The position numbers were made by a program, and so were the translations under genes. 38,726 nucleotides of DNA, from contig NZ_JQJI01000022.1 of assembly GCF_000745455.1 (NCBI RefSeq), positions 1 through 38,726 of the forward strand, given 5' to 3'. The stretch's first letter is position 1. Each line of letters opens with the position of its first letter. The stretch is from Mesoaciditoga lauensis cd-1655R = DSM 25116. GTDB lineage: Bacteria; Thermotogota; Thermotogae; Mesoaciditogales; Mesoaciditogaceae. Below are positions 1-6,775 of the stretch, piece after piece. The notes beneath the pieces are model-generated. The model saw only the letters and a list, made by a program, of their open reading frames with translations. It did not search any database and was not told where the DNA came from.

Positions 1-62
1 TTTTAAAAGCAATGTCCAAGGATTTAAGCTATATTCAAGGGCTTGAGAGTTTTCATATTCAG

Positions 63-113
63 ACTTGCATAATTTGAGTGATGGTTCTCGTATTTAAACT
101 TGCATAATTTGAG
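63..113. repeat. Short direct repeat pair
   Basis: The 16-base word ACTTGCATAATTTGAG occurs at 63-78 and again at 98-113, 35 bases apart. The gap from 1 to 331 holds no gene that I can support; it contains this pair and a decayed R3-type repeat. The function of the pair is unknown, and it may be a duplication remnant. Confidence 0.5.
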
Positions 114-119
114 AAACTT

Positions 120-290
120 ACATTGTGTGTCGACGTTACAAAGTATTTCAAAAAAAATCAAATCTCACTCTCGAAGTACTTGTCAGAACAGATGAGCTCT
201 CATTAGATTAGAGCCTTTGACCTTTCTGTCATACTAAACCAGCCATAGGCTGTCCTGAGCTTGACTCAGGATCTCATATTTTGAATTGAA
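120..290 (+). repeat. Decayed R3-type palindromic repeat with replaced interior
   Basis: The left part (120-204) matches the intact R3 copy that begins near 2990: the flank ACATTGTGTGTC, then the outer arm TCGAAGTACTTGTCAGAAC at 171-189, then the internal-loop segment ATGAGCTC. The end of the second stem survives at 273-287 (CTCATATTTTGAATT). The two-hairpin head of an R3 element is missing, and an unrelated hairpin lies in its place at 253-271. The closing outer arm is absent or eroded. Confidence 0.6.
253..271. repeat. REP-like hairpin (TCCTGAG/CTCAGGA)
   Basis: This is a perfect 7-bp inverted repeat, TCCTGAG at 253-259 and CTCAGGA at 265-271, with loop CTTGA. From memory the word resembles a hairpin repeat seen in many bacterial genomes; I could not check this. 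Here it sits inside the remains of an R3 repeat and so probably inserted into it or recombined with it. Confidence 0.5.
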
Positions 291-331
291 GTTTTTTGCC
301 GTTTTTTAGAATTTTTTGTACGATGAAGAGA

Positions 332-943
332 TCATTTGGTAGATTTTGTGAATTTCAACTTGAATTCATAAAACTCTTCTTTGCCATTTTTCATTAAAGG
401 CAAAACAAACGAAATTTTTCCATCTTCTTTTGCCAGCAAAGTTACCAGCCACACCTGACTTTTCCCAATTTTTACATATTGCTGTCCTTTTTCAGCCACG
501 AGTGATACCTTGTATTTTTCGGAAGGAAGAATTTTTATCATATCAGGTGTTTTAGAAAATTTTCTGTAACCGGTTACGACTTCTGTCATCACTTTTTCGC
601 CGTTCTTGTTGATAAAAAATGCATCTTTTAAAAGCACATCTATTTCGTCGTCTGATGTATTTTCCAAAGCCAATTTTACCCCTATTATTCCTCTATCACC
701 TTTTGGGTTGTAAAAGTAGTCAATAGCGGTTATTCCTTCGATTTTTACCGTTAATTTTCCTATCTGATAAGTGTTTTCTGTTCCTTCTAACGTTGAGGAA
801 GTAGAGTAAACGATCCATTTGCCGTTGACGGGTTCATTCATCTTGTTTGTTGCGCTATTGATTACCATAAAGAATATTCCTGCCACTACAAGCGCTGTTA
901 ATGCCACAACTACCGCTAATGTTGTGAGCTCCTCACCGCTCAT
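332..943 (-). CDS. Hypothetical membrane-anchored protein with DUF4352-like C-terminal domain
   Basis: This 203-residue protein has an N-terminal hydrophobic segment at about residues 8-30 (LAVVVALTALVVAGIFFMV) and then a soluble region rich in beta-strand-like sequence. Phrases such as IIGVKLALENTSDDEIDV and a final strand-rich block resemble the Ig-like fold of DUF4352-type extracytoplasmic domains; this is a family-level guess. There is no lipobox cysteine, so the segment is more likely a membrane anchor than a lipoprotein signal. The start is well placed: GAGGGGG lies 7 bases upstream of the ATG. The gene stands alone, with its own promoter-like sequence at 977-985. Its function is unknown. 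The gene is surely real, but the domain call is uncertain. Confidence 0.8.
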   Translation of the reverse strand: MSGEELTTLAVVVALTALVVAGIFFMVINSATNKMNEPVNGKWIVYSTSSTLEGTENTYQIGKLTVKIEGITAIDYFYNPKGDRGIIGVKLALENTSDDEIDVLLKDAFFINKNGEKVMTEVVTGYRKFSKTPDMIKILPSEKYKVSLVAEKGQQYVKIGKSQVWLVTLLAKEDGKISFVLPLMKNGKEEFYEFKLKFTKSTK

Positions 944-976
944 ATGGATACCCCCTCTTCATATTAGATTAACATA

Positions 977-985
977 ATTATAACA
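977..985 (-). promoter_or_regulatory. Extended -10 promoter of the 332-943 gene
   Basis: The minus strand reads TGTTATAAT: a perfect TATAAT at 977-982 preceded by TGn. It lies about 35 bases upstream of the start codon. No good -35 hexamer is visible at normal spacing, which fits an extended -10 promoter. Confidence 0.5.
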
Positions 986-1017
986 TCTTTGGAGATATTT
1001 TTTATGCCGCTCCCCCT

Positions 1018-1094
1018 AAAGTATTTGTCAAAACATGGTAAAGAGTGATTAGTGAACAGTAAACAGTGAGCGGTAAAAAGTGAATAGTTAAGAA
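1018..1094. repeat. Repeat-arm remnant plus decayed GTGAACA-type tandem
   Basis: Positions 1018-1040 (AAAGTATTTGTCAAAACAT) look like a decayed outer arm of the R2/R3 family. They are followed at about 1043-1094 by imperfect tandem words AGTGATT-AGTGAACA-GTAAACA-GTGAGCG-GTAAAAA-GTGAATA, ending AGTTAAGAA. A similar stretch lies on the opposite strand at 22718-22765. No coding function is apparent. Confidence 0.45.
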
Positions 1095-1218
1095 CGACTA
1101 AGAGCAAATGGTAATTTCTCTAAGAGCTTCAAAATTAGATATGTGACTTTTTCTCATCGGCAGTAAAAATTTAGAACTGCAATGCTTGAATTTTTTCGCT
1201 TTTACTCTTGCCCTCCAC

Positions 1219-1276
1219 TGAAGTTTTGTTAAATAAAACATATGAAGACGCCATACAAGATGCGAAATAATAGAGT
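1219..1276 (+). repeat. R2-type repeat, 5' half only
   Basis: A degenerate outer arm is followed by ATATGAAGACG at 1239-1250 and the left half of the second stem (CCATACAAGATGCGAAATAA...) up to TAGAG at about 1275. The element then breaks into a pyrimidine-rich linker (1277-1301) leading straight into an R1 copy. The same R2-half/linker/R1 junction recurs at 8008-8128 and, inverted, at 26207-26290. Confidence 0.75.
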
Positions 1277-1301
1277 TTTTTCTTCCCTCTTCTCCTTTAT
1301 C

Positions 1302-1472
1302 GAAACACTTGCCGGCACTTATGAACTCTCCATCTGAAGACTCATAAAACGAGGTTGGGAAACACACGGATGTGTTGAAAAAGCGAAGCACTCATGGACG
1401 AGTGTCTGAGCGTGCCTCGTTTTTTGAGTCGTAAGATGGATAAAAGAGTGAATCCGTGCCTGCAAGTGTTTC
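1302..1472 (+). repeat. R1-type nested palindrome, complete 171-bp copy
   Basis: The outer arms are GAAACACTTGCCGGCAC (1302-1318) and the complement at 1456-1472. The second stem pairs 1330-1354 with 1415-1439 at 22 of 25 positions. The head carries hairpin H1 (AACACA-CGGA-TGTGTT, 1361-1376), the joining segment GAAAAAGCGAAG, and hairpin H2 (CACTC-ATGGAC-GAGTG, 1389-1404). Unpaired segments TTATGAACTCT and GAGTGAATCC form an asymmetric internal loop. Open frames crossing it exist only because the palindrome lacks stops and are not genes. Whether it acts as DNA or RNA is not known. Confidence 0.85.
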
Positions 1473-1513
1473 AAATTAATTATGGCTTTTCTCTGCCTTT
1501 CTCTCTTCCTTTT

Positions 1514-1697
1514 TTGAAGTTTCTGCCAAAACATATGAAGACGCCATAGAAGATGCGAAATAACAGAGTTGGAGGCACACGATGTGCCGAGAAAGCGAAT
1601 CTAACAGGACGTTTGTATGCAGCGGGCTCTGTTATGAGCATCTTGTATGGGTATACGTCTGAATCAGTTTTGACAAAACTTCAAAAATTCTTTTTCG
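1514..1697 (+). repeat. R2-type nested palindrome, complete 171-bp copy plus tail
   Basis: The outer arms are TTGAAGTTTCTGCCAAAAC (1514-1532) and the complement ending at 1684. The second stem pairs 1544-1568 with 1627-1650. H1 is GGCACA-CGA-TGTGCC (1574-1588), then GAGAAAGCGAA, then a weak H2 around AACAGGACGTT. The tail AAAAATTCTTTTTCG (to about 1697) is shared with the copy at 8339-8521. The element ends 10 bases from the stop codon of the MFS gene, which reads toward it. It is joined to the preceding R1 by a 41-base linker (1473-1513) also found in the other arrays. Confidence 0.85.
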
Positions 1698-1707
1698 TGT
1701 GCATAAC

Positions 1708-2874
1708 TCATATATTCACTTTTTCTTTGAAGAAAAAAAGTATCATAAAAAATGCGGAAAGTACGAGGGTACACATAACAAGAAAGGCATTTTCATAGCC
1801 AAAGAGCTGAGACATCATTCCGGCCGTTAAGGATCCTAACACCACTCCCACAGAACGTGCGGATGTGAAAAGGCCCATGAACTTCCCTCTCAAACTTGAG
1901 GAAACTGCGAAGGAAATGTAAGTTGTCGTTCCTGAAATAAAAGCTCCATATCCTAGTCCCAGACAACTGTATGCTGATGCTATGCCAAGGGGGCTTTTCC
2001 AAACGGCAAAAAATAGAAGTGATAACACTGAAAAAAACATTCCAAAAAGAATAGATGGTTTTGAGTTTCTCTTTTTCTCTGCCATTCGCGCAAAGAAGAG
2101 AATGGAAAATATTTGCACTAATGGGTTCAAACTCGCCAGAAAACCAACCATGAATGGAGAAAGCTTTACACCATAAACCATATACACGGCGGCTATTGAC
2201 AACATGCCGTTTACTCCAAATTGTCTTAAAAACGTTCCCACGTATATGCTCCACAAATTGCTCTCTCTCATAAGTTTCATGTCTTCCATGTTGAAAAACA
2301 ACTTTCTCTTTTTCGTATCGCGGTGATTGTTTCTTTCCTTAATCCAAAATAGCGGAATAACGCTTATGGTAAATATCAATATGAAGATCCACAAGGATGT
2401 TTTAACTGATATGATTAGCAAGGTGAATCCTATCATGATTTTTGAAGTGAAATTTCCAATTGAAATGGCCGTGTTGAAAAAGGAAATTTCAACTCCTCTT
2501 CTTTTGGAATTTTCGGATGAAAGTGCTGTGGCTATTGGGGTGAATCCAGAGTTTGCAGCCGCAAAAATTGAAACAAGAATTATGATAAGCAAGGGAGTTG
2601 AAGCGGATGGATAGAATAGAAGCACAAGCAGAGAAATAAGTGATGATATCAAAAGATAGCGCTTTCTTCCATGTTTATCCGATAACGAACCCCATATTGG
2701 CGAAAATATGATCGTTGCTAAACCTCTTAAAGAAGACATACTTCCAATTTCCAAAAGTGAGGCACCAAGATCGGCCATATAAAGTTGTAGAACAACAGAA
2801 ATGCCGGCAGTAGATGTTATTCTAAAAAAGGTTGACAATAGAAGTGGCAAACGTTTCTTCAAAATCTTAGCCAT
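1708..2874 (-). CDS. Major facilitator superfamily transporter
   Basis: The 388-residue protein has about 12 hydrophobic segments and a basic cytoplasmic loop near the middle (KERNNHRDTKKRK), as in MFS carriers of 12 membrane helices. The MFS loop 2-3 signature is clear: GSLSDKHGRKRYL near residue 62. Family knowledge says such proteins move small solutes or drugs across the inner membrane by proton coupling, but the substrate cannot be told from sequence. The start has AGGATG about 9 bases upstream. The gene is monocistronic. Downstream there is no ordinary terminator; the R2 palindrome starts 10 bases beyond the stop and may end transcription. Confidence 0.88.
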   Translation of the reverse strand: MAKILKKRLPLLLSTFFRITSTAGISVVLQLYMADLGASLLEIGSMSSLRGLATIIFSPIWGSLSDKHGRKRYLLISSLISLLVLLFYPSASTPLLIIILVSIFAAANSGFTPIATALSSENSKRRGVEISFFNTAISIGNFTSKIMIGFTLLIISVKTSLWIFILIFTISVIPLFWIKERNNHRDTKKRKLFFNMEDMKLMRESNLWSIYVGTFLRQFGVNGMLSIAAVYMVYGVKLSPFMVGFLASLNPLVQIFSILFFARMAEKKRNSKPSILFGMFFSVLSLLFFAVWKSPLGIASAYSCLGLGYGAFISGTTTYISFAVSSSLRGKFMGLFTSARSVGVVLGSLTAGMMSQLFGYENAFLVMCTLVLSAFFMILFFFKEKVNI

Positions 2875-2990
2875 TTTTTCACATCCTGCAAATTTTTCAA
2901 ATCAACTTAAATGATAACATAGCAAGTTAGCTAAACGTATTATTTTCTTGTTCGCATTTTTTGACAGTTGAAAGTCTTAATAGTAACTCC

Positions 2991-3250
2991 CATTGTGCGT
3001 CAATGTTACAAAGCATTTCAAAAAAGGATTAAACTTCACCCTCGAAGTACTTGTCAGAACATATGAGCTCCCATCTGGAGATTCAAAATATGAGGTTGAG
3101 AGGTCACAGGACGTGTCGAGAAAGCGAAGCACTCACGGATGAGTGTCTGAGCGTGCCTCATATTTTGAATCAGAAGATGGAAAAAGGAGCGAATCCGTTC
3201 TGACAGGACTTCGAAAAAAATTGCCTTGGGCGCTTGAAAAGCGGATCCTA
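2991..3250 (+). repeat. R3-type nested palindrome, complete copy with flanks
   Basis: The palindrome proper is 3042-3214 (173 bp). The outer arm TCGAAGTACTTGTCAGAAC (3042-3060) pairs with 3197-3214. The second stem pairs 3071-3095 with 3156-3180 at 22 of 25 positions. The head has H1 around CAC-AGGAC-GTG, the joining segment GAGAAAGCGAAG, and H2 CACTCA-CGGA-TGAGTG (3129-3144). The left flank (2991-3041) matches 121-170. The right flank contains CGCTT-GAA-AAGCG (3231-3243), a hairpin present at the same place in the other R3 copies. The rest of the gap up to 3450 is AT-rich with no clear promoter. Confidence 0.85.
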
Positions 3251-3450
3251 AATCAAAAACGTTGTACTCAAATGTTGCTCACATGTTTTCATAAAAAAAT
3301 TTTTGTAATGTCTCTTGTAATACTTTTCGTAATGTTCACGCACAGCATGAGTAGTAAAATAGTTCATTGAGACATCACACAACATGGCAAGAATCTCAAA
3401 TAGAAAGGCAGGCGAAGCGGCATTTACAAAATTTTTCCGCCGCGAACTCG

Positions 3451-4104
3451 ATGAAATACTTTTTTTCTTTTCTTTTGATAATTGGCAGTTTACTCTTGTT
3501 TATTTACTATGCGGTTGCAGAGCATCTTTTATCTTTTTCCGAGCCTTCTATACAACGTTTTTTGGAATCGCAGTATTTTCCATCCTTACTATGGCTGGGA
3601 TTATTACTTATCGTGTTTTCTTTATTTTCACTTTTAATCTATGGAATTTATAAAAGAAGCATTTTGTCAAGATTGAAAAAAGAGTTTTACAGATTCGAAG
3701 AAAGAGGCGACGGCAAAGAATTTGAAGAGTTTCTTGCTCATCTTTTTAAAGCATGTGGATGGAAGGTAACGACACCTACTCCTTCTACAAATGCTTCTGA
3801 TCAAGGAATAGATCTAATACTGGATTCTAAAGTGGCAGTTCAAGCCAAACATTATACAAACTCAACAGGTAACAAAGCTGTTCAAGAGGTAATGTCGGGG
3901 TTGATTTATTGGAAGAAGCATGGTTTTCCACATCTTAAATGGAAAGCCGTGGTTACGACTTCCTATTTTACCCATCAGGCTATTGAACTTGCCAAAAGTG
4001 GGAATGTGGTTTTAAAGGAAGGAATAGACATAGAAGAATTGCTAAACGGCAAGCTTTCAAAAAAGTGGATTTTGAAAATGCCAAAAAGATTTTTAGAAGA
4101 ATGA
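3451..4104 (+). CDS. Membrane-anchored Mrr-like restriction endonuclease domain protein
   Basis: The protein has two hydrophobic helices (residues about 3-22 and 44-66 counted from this start) followed by a cytoplasmic nuclease domain. The domain keeps the Mrr/PD-(D/E)XK pattern: GIDLILD with an acidic residue (D121), then a strand ending QAKHY (Q131, K133), as in type IV Mrr-like enzymes. Known members cut DNA, often modified or foreign. Two-helix membrane forms occur in bacterial conflict systems, but no partner gene is seen here. The start is uncertain. The frame stays open to a TTG at 3367, and another frame from ATG 3384 encodes a charged N-terminus, so a frameshift near the T-run at 3459-3467 is possible. 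It is followed after 13 bases by the PfkB kinase, probably co-transcribed. Confidence 0.75.
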   Translation: MKYFFSFLLIIGSLLLFIYYAVAEHLLSFSEPSIQRFLESQYFPSLLWLGLLLIVFSLFSLLIYGIYKRSILSRLKKEFYRFEERGDGKEFEEFLAHLFKACGWKVTTPTPSTNASDQGIDLILDSKVAVQAKHYTNSTGNKAVQEVMSGLIYWKKHGFPHLKWKAVVTTSYFTHQAIELAKSGNVVLKEGIDIEELLNGKLSKKWILKMPKRFLEE

Positions 4105-4117
4105 CAGGAGGTAAATT

Positions 4118-5041
4118 ATGATATTCACGTTGACGCTCAACCCGAGTCTTGATAGATACCTTTACGTTGATGAGCTAAAAGAAGACGACACAATGCGAGT
4201 GAACAAAGTTGAAGATTACGCTGCTGGTAAAGGTATCGATGTTTCAAGAGTGATAAAGGAAATTGGAGGTACATCTGTTGCCATCTGCCCTCTTGGAGGC
4301 GAAAATGGAGAAAAGATCTCTTTTTTGCTTGATGATGAGTTGGTGCTATATGCCGGAATTAGAGTAAAAAAAGAAACCAGAATGAATGTGCTCGTACAGA
4401 CAAAGGAAAAACAGTACAGAATGAGTCTTCCTGGTCCTACTTTATCCGACAAGGAATTTTCTATGATCACCTCTATGCTTGATGCGACTTTAAGAGAGGG
4501 GGATACCCTTGTGGCCAGCGGTAGCCTTCCTTTGGGCTTCTCTCCTGAAACGTATTACGAGATCACCAATTTGGCAAAATCAAAGGGAGCTAATGTTTAC
4601 GTCGATAGCGATGGAGAAAATCTGAAAGCAGCACTCAGAGCCCATCCAACCGGGATAAAACCGAACATTTATGAACTTTCCCGTTTGGCAGGTAAAGAGA
4701 TAAAAAATGAAGCTGAAATCCTGGAAGTGGCAAAACATATAAGCAAAGAATACGGTGTAAAAGATGTGCTTATAACCCTTGGAAAAGAAGGAGCAATAGC
4801 TTTATGTGAAGGAAAAGCCTACAAGCTCTTTCCAATAGATGTTGAAGTGTTGAGCGCTGTCGGGGCTGGTGATGCGTTTCTAGCAGGATTTGTTTACAAG
4901 AGAAATTCTTCTTTGGATGAAGCCTTGAAATTCGCACTAGCAGCAAGCACGGCAACTGTCATGACACCCGGAACAATGCTCTGCTTAAAAAAAGATGTTG
5001 ATCGATTGCTTAAAAAAGCAAAAATCTCTCAAATATATTAA
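4118..5041 (+). CDS. PfkB-family 1-phosphofructokinase-like hexose kinase
   Basis: The 307-residue protein starts MIFTLTLNPSLDRYLYV, typical of the FruK/LacC branch of PfkB sugar kinases. AGKGIDVSRV follows near residue 37, and the catalytic/anion-hole signature VGAGDAFLAGF lies near residue 248. Family members phosphorylate fructose 1-phosphate or tagatose 6-phosphate with ATP in the cytoplasm. No PTS or tagatose genes are nearby, so the substrate is open. A strong AGGAGG ribosome site lies 7 bases before the ATG. It probably shares a transcript with the nuclease upstream. The stop codon lies 3 bases before the remnant of an R3 repeat, so the 3' end was a repeat insertion or recombination point. 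Confidence 0.87.
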   Translation: MIFTLTLNPSLDRYLYVDELKEDDTMRVNKVEDYAAGKGIDVSRVIKEIGGTSVAICPLGGENGEKISFLLDDELVLYAGIRVKKETRMNVLVQTKEKQYRMSLPGPTLSDKEFSMITSMLDATLREGDTLVASGSLPLGFSPETYYEITNLAKSKGANVYVDSDGENLKAALRAHPTGIKPNIYELSRLAGKEIKNEAEILEVAKHISKEYGVKDVLITLGKEGAIALCEGKAYKLFPIDVEVLSAVGAGDAFLAGFVYKRNSSLDEALKFALAASTATVMTPGTMLCLKKDVDRLLKKAKISQIY

Positions 5042-5043
5042 AG

Positions 5044-5165
5044 AAGAGCGAATCCGTTCTGACAGGGTTTCGAAAGAAATCACCTTGACCGCTTGGAAAG
5101 CGGTAGTGAAATGTCAAAGGATGCTATTATTCGAAATATGTTACCCCCACAATCCCGTAGAGAAC
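5044..5165 (+). repeat. R3-type repeat, right half and tail only
   Basis: The sequence begins inside the 3' internal loop (GAGCGAATCC), continues through the outer arm GTTCTGACAGG, and carries the R3 tail with hairpin ACCGCTT-GGA-AAGCGGT. The tail matches 35327-35417 almost to the end (ATGCTATTATTCGAAATATG is identical). The left half is missing. It begins directly after the stop codon of the PfkB-like kinase. Confidence 0.75.
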
Positions 5166-5171
5166 CATTAA

Positions 5172-5204
5172 AAATAGTTCAGTTTAAACCAAACTGAACT
5201 ATTT
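5172..5204. terminator. Perfect 14-bp AT-rich hairpin between convergent genes
   Basis: AAATAGTTCAGTTT at 5172-5185 pairs perfectly with 5191-5204 around loop AAACC. It lies between the converging PfkB-like kinase and the DEAD-box helicase and so could stop transcription from both sides. GC content is low and no long T-run follows on either strand, so it is not a classical strong terminator. Confidence 0.5.
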
Positions 5205-5238
5205 GAATGTTTGTATTGAATTGTTTTCTATTTTGATA

Positions 5239-6666
5239 TTAAGCGCGTGTTCTTCTTTTAAAAGTTCTGGAAGAGTATTTGCGCCCTTTGGAATTGCTTT
5301 TTCCAAAGTTGAAAGATCTAACCCTTTTTTCTTTTTTGAAGTCCTGATCTATCTTCCTTTTTAAGATCGGATTATCCAATTCCGAAGTTTTAGCAACCAT
5401 CTTTAAAAGGGCGGCGGCTATTTGAAGTGTGGAATAGTTCTCTTCAGTCATTATCTCAACCATAGCTTCGTATTTTTCCAGATCGCCTTCATCGATGATC
5501 TTCATGATGTCTTTTGAAAGAGATTTTGCCCTTGTCCTTTGAACATCTTTAAGAGATGGGATTTTTGCCTTCTCTATTTCTATCTTAGCGTATCTTTTGA
5601 TCATCTGGAGTTTGCCAAATTCCCTTTCCGTTACAAAGGTGTAAGCGTACCCTTTCTTTCCCATGCGCCCTGTTCTTCCTATTCTGTGAACGTAGTATTC
5701 GTGATATTGGGGCAAGTCGTAGTTTATAACCATTTCCACGTTTTCCACATCTATTCCCCTGGCTGCTACATCCGTCGCGACCAAGATCTTTGTGTGTTTG
5801 TTTCTGAAATCGTTCATGACACGGTCTCTAGACATTTGCTTGATATCCCCGTGTATGGCATCGGCTTGGAAACCAATGGATTTCAAAGCGCTAACAAGTT
5901 CATCCACTTTTTTCTTCGTGTTGCAAAAAACCATGGCACTGTGAGGATTTCTCATGACCAGAAGCCTCGAAAGAAGCGTCGTTTTGTCGCTTTCCCTAAT
6001 TTTGAAGTAAAGCTGTTTTGTGTTTTCCACCGTCAATTTTTGATTGGGAACCTTTAAGAACTGTCGGTTTTTCTGGAATTTTTCGCTCAAATTCAAGATA
6101 GTTTTTGGCATCGTGGCTGAAAACAAAGCACTTTGTTTCTGAAATGGGAGCTTTTCCAAAATCGCTTTTATATCCTCTATAAAACCCATGTTCAGCATTT
6201 CATCCGCTTCGTCTAGAACCAGCATTTTTACATCCTTAAAGTTGAGTGTTTTTCTTCTCATGTGATCCATGATTCTTCCAGGAGTGCCTACGACAATCTG
6301 AGCACCTCTTTTAATGGCCCTTATTTGAAAATCTATTCTTTGTCCGCCGTAGATAACCACGGAATTAGCTTCTTTTTTGTATTTCAGAAGGTTATTTATA
6401 ACCTTTGAAACTTGTATTGCCAATTCTCTGGTGGGGCAAAGTATTAAAACTTGTGGGTTTTTGTTGTTCCCCACAACTTTTTCGACTGCTGGTATTGAAT
6501 AGGCAAGGGTTTTTCCCGTGCCGGTTTGTGCTTGACCGATAACGTCTTTCCCTTCTATTAGAGGTAAAATTGTCATTGATTGAATAGGCGTGGGGGTCTC
6601 AAAGCCCATACTTTTCAGCGCTTTTTCTGTTTCGTGAGATAAATTCATGGAACTAAAATCATTCAT
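5239..6666 (-). CDS. DEAD-box ATP-dependent RNA helicase
   Basis: All helicase motifs are present in order (numbering from this start): Q motif FETPTPIQ (22-29), AQTGTGKT, PTRELAIQ, TPGR, DEAD, SAT, ARGIDVENV and HRIGRTGRMGKKG. A C-terminal extension follows, ending in a basic RGRK/RR-rich tail that would bind RNA. The 475-residue length fits CshA/DeaD-type proteins, which unwind RNA in ribosome assembly, mRNA decay and cold adaptation. I chose the ATG at 6666 because GAAAGGA precedes it by 8 bases; the frame extends to 6693 without a clear ribosome site. The gene has a good promoter (6776-6804) and a leader of about 100 bases with a terminator-like hairpin, suggesting regulated expression. 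Confidence 0.93.
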   Translation of the reverse strand: MNDFSSMNLSHETEKALKSMGFETPTPIQSMTILPLIEGKDVIGQAQTGTGKTLAYSIPAVEKVVGNNKNPQVLILCPTRELAIQVSKVINNLLKYKKEANSVVIYGGQRIDFQIRAIKRGAQIVVGTPGRIMDHMRRKTLNFKDVKMLVLDEADEMLNMGFIEDIKAILEKLPFQKQSALFSATMPKTILNLSEKFQKNRQFLKVPNQKLTVENTKQLYFKIRESDKTTLLSRLLVMRNPHSAMVFCNTKKKVDELVSALKSIGFQADAIHGDIKQMSRDRVMNDFRNKHTKILVATDVAARGIDVENVEMVINYDLPQYHEYYVHRIGRTGRMGKKGYAYTFVTEREFGKLQMIKRYAKIEIEKAKIPSLKDVQRTRAKSLSKDIMKIIDEGDLEKYEAMVEIMTEENYSTLQIAAALLKMVAKTSELDNPILKRKIDQDFKKEKRVRSFNFGKSNSKGRKYSSRTFKRRTRA

Positions 6667-6728
6667 TGAGAAAATCCTTTCTTCGTTCATCAAAAAGATG
6701 AGTTATTGCGAATGGCGCAAAAATAAAT

Positions 6729-6749
6729 GCTCCCTATAAAACGGGGAGC
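6729..6749 (-). promoter_or_regulatory. Terminator-like hairpin in the helicase mRNA leader
   Basis: On the minus strand GCTCCC-CGTTTTATA-GGGAGC is followed by ATTTATTTTT. It lies about 20 bases downstream of the predicted transcription start and about 60 bases before the helicase start codon. The layout resembles a transcription attenuator or a cold-shock-type leader. No alternative antiterminator pairing was worked out. Confidence 0.45.
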
Positions 6750-6775
6750 GTTCACTGCCTTTCGTCTTACGTTGC

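Noticed and set aside
1302-1472. R1 cloverleaf-like fold as a tRNA or tRNA-like gene
   Set aside because: There is no acceptor or T-arm signature and the stems are far too long; only the outline resembles a cloverleaf.
1098-1534. Open frames across R1/R2 repeats (1098-1391, 1319-1534, and similar at 8134-8466, 25975-26327, 35025-35399)
   Set aside because: They translate palindromic repeat sequence, overlap one another on both strands, lack ribosome sites, and recur wherever the repeat recurs.
1219-1697. Repeat arrays as a CRISPR
   Set aside because: Units are about 171 bp palindromes with conserved linkers, not short repeats with unique spacers, and no cas genes are present.
2927-2934. Palindrome TTAGCTAA upstream of the MFS gene as an operator
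   Set aside because: It is only 8 bp in AT-rich sequence and is expected by chance.
3143-3370. Open frame of 75 codons after the R3 repeat
   Set aside because: Its first part is repeat sequence, there is no ribosome site, and no protein-like conservation is visible; it ends at the nuclease gene.
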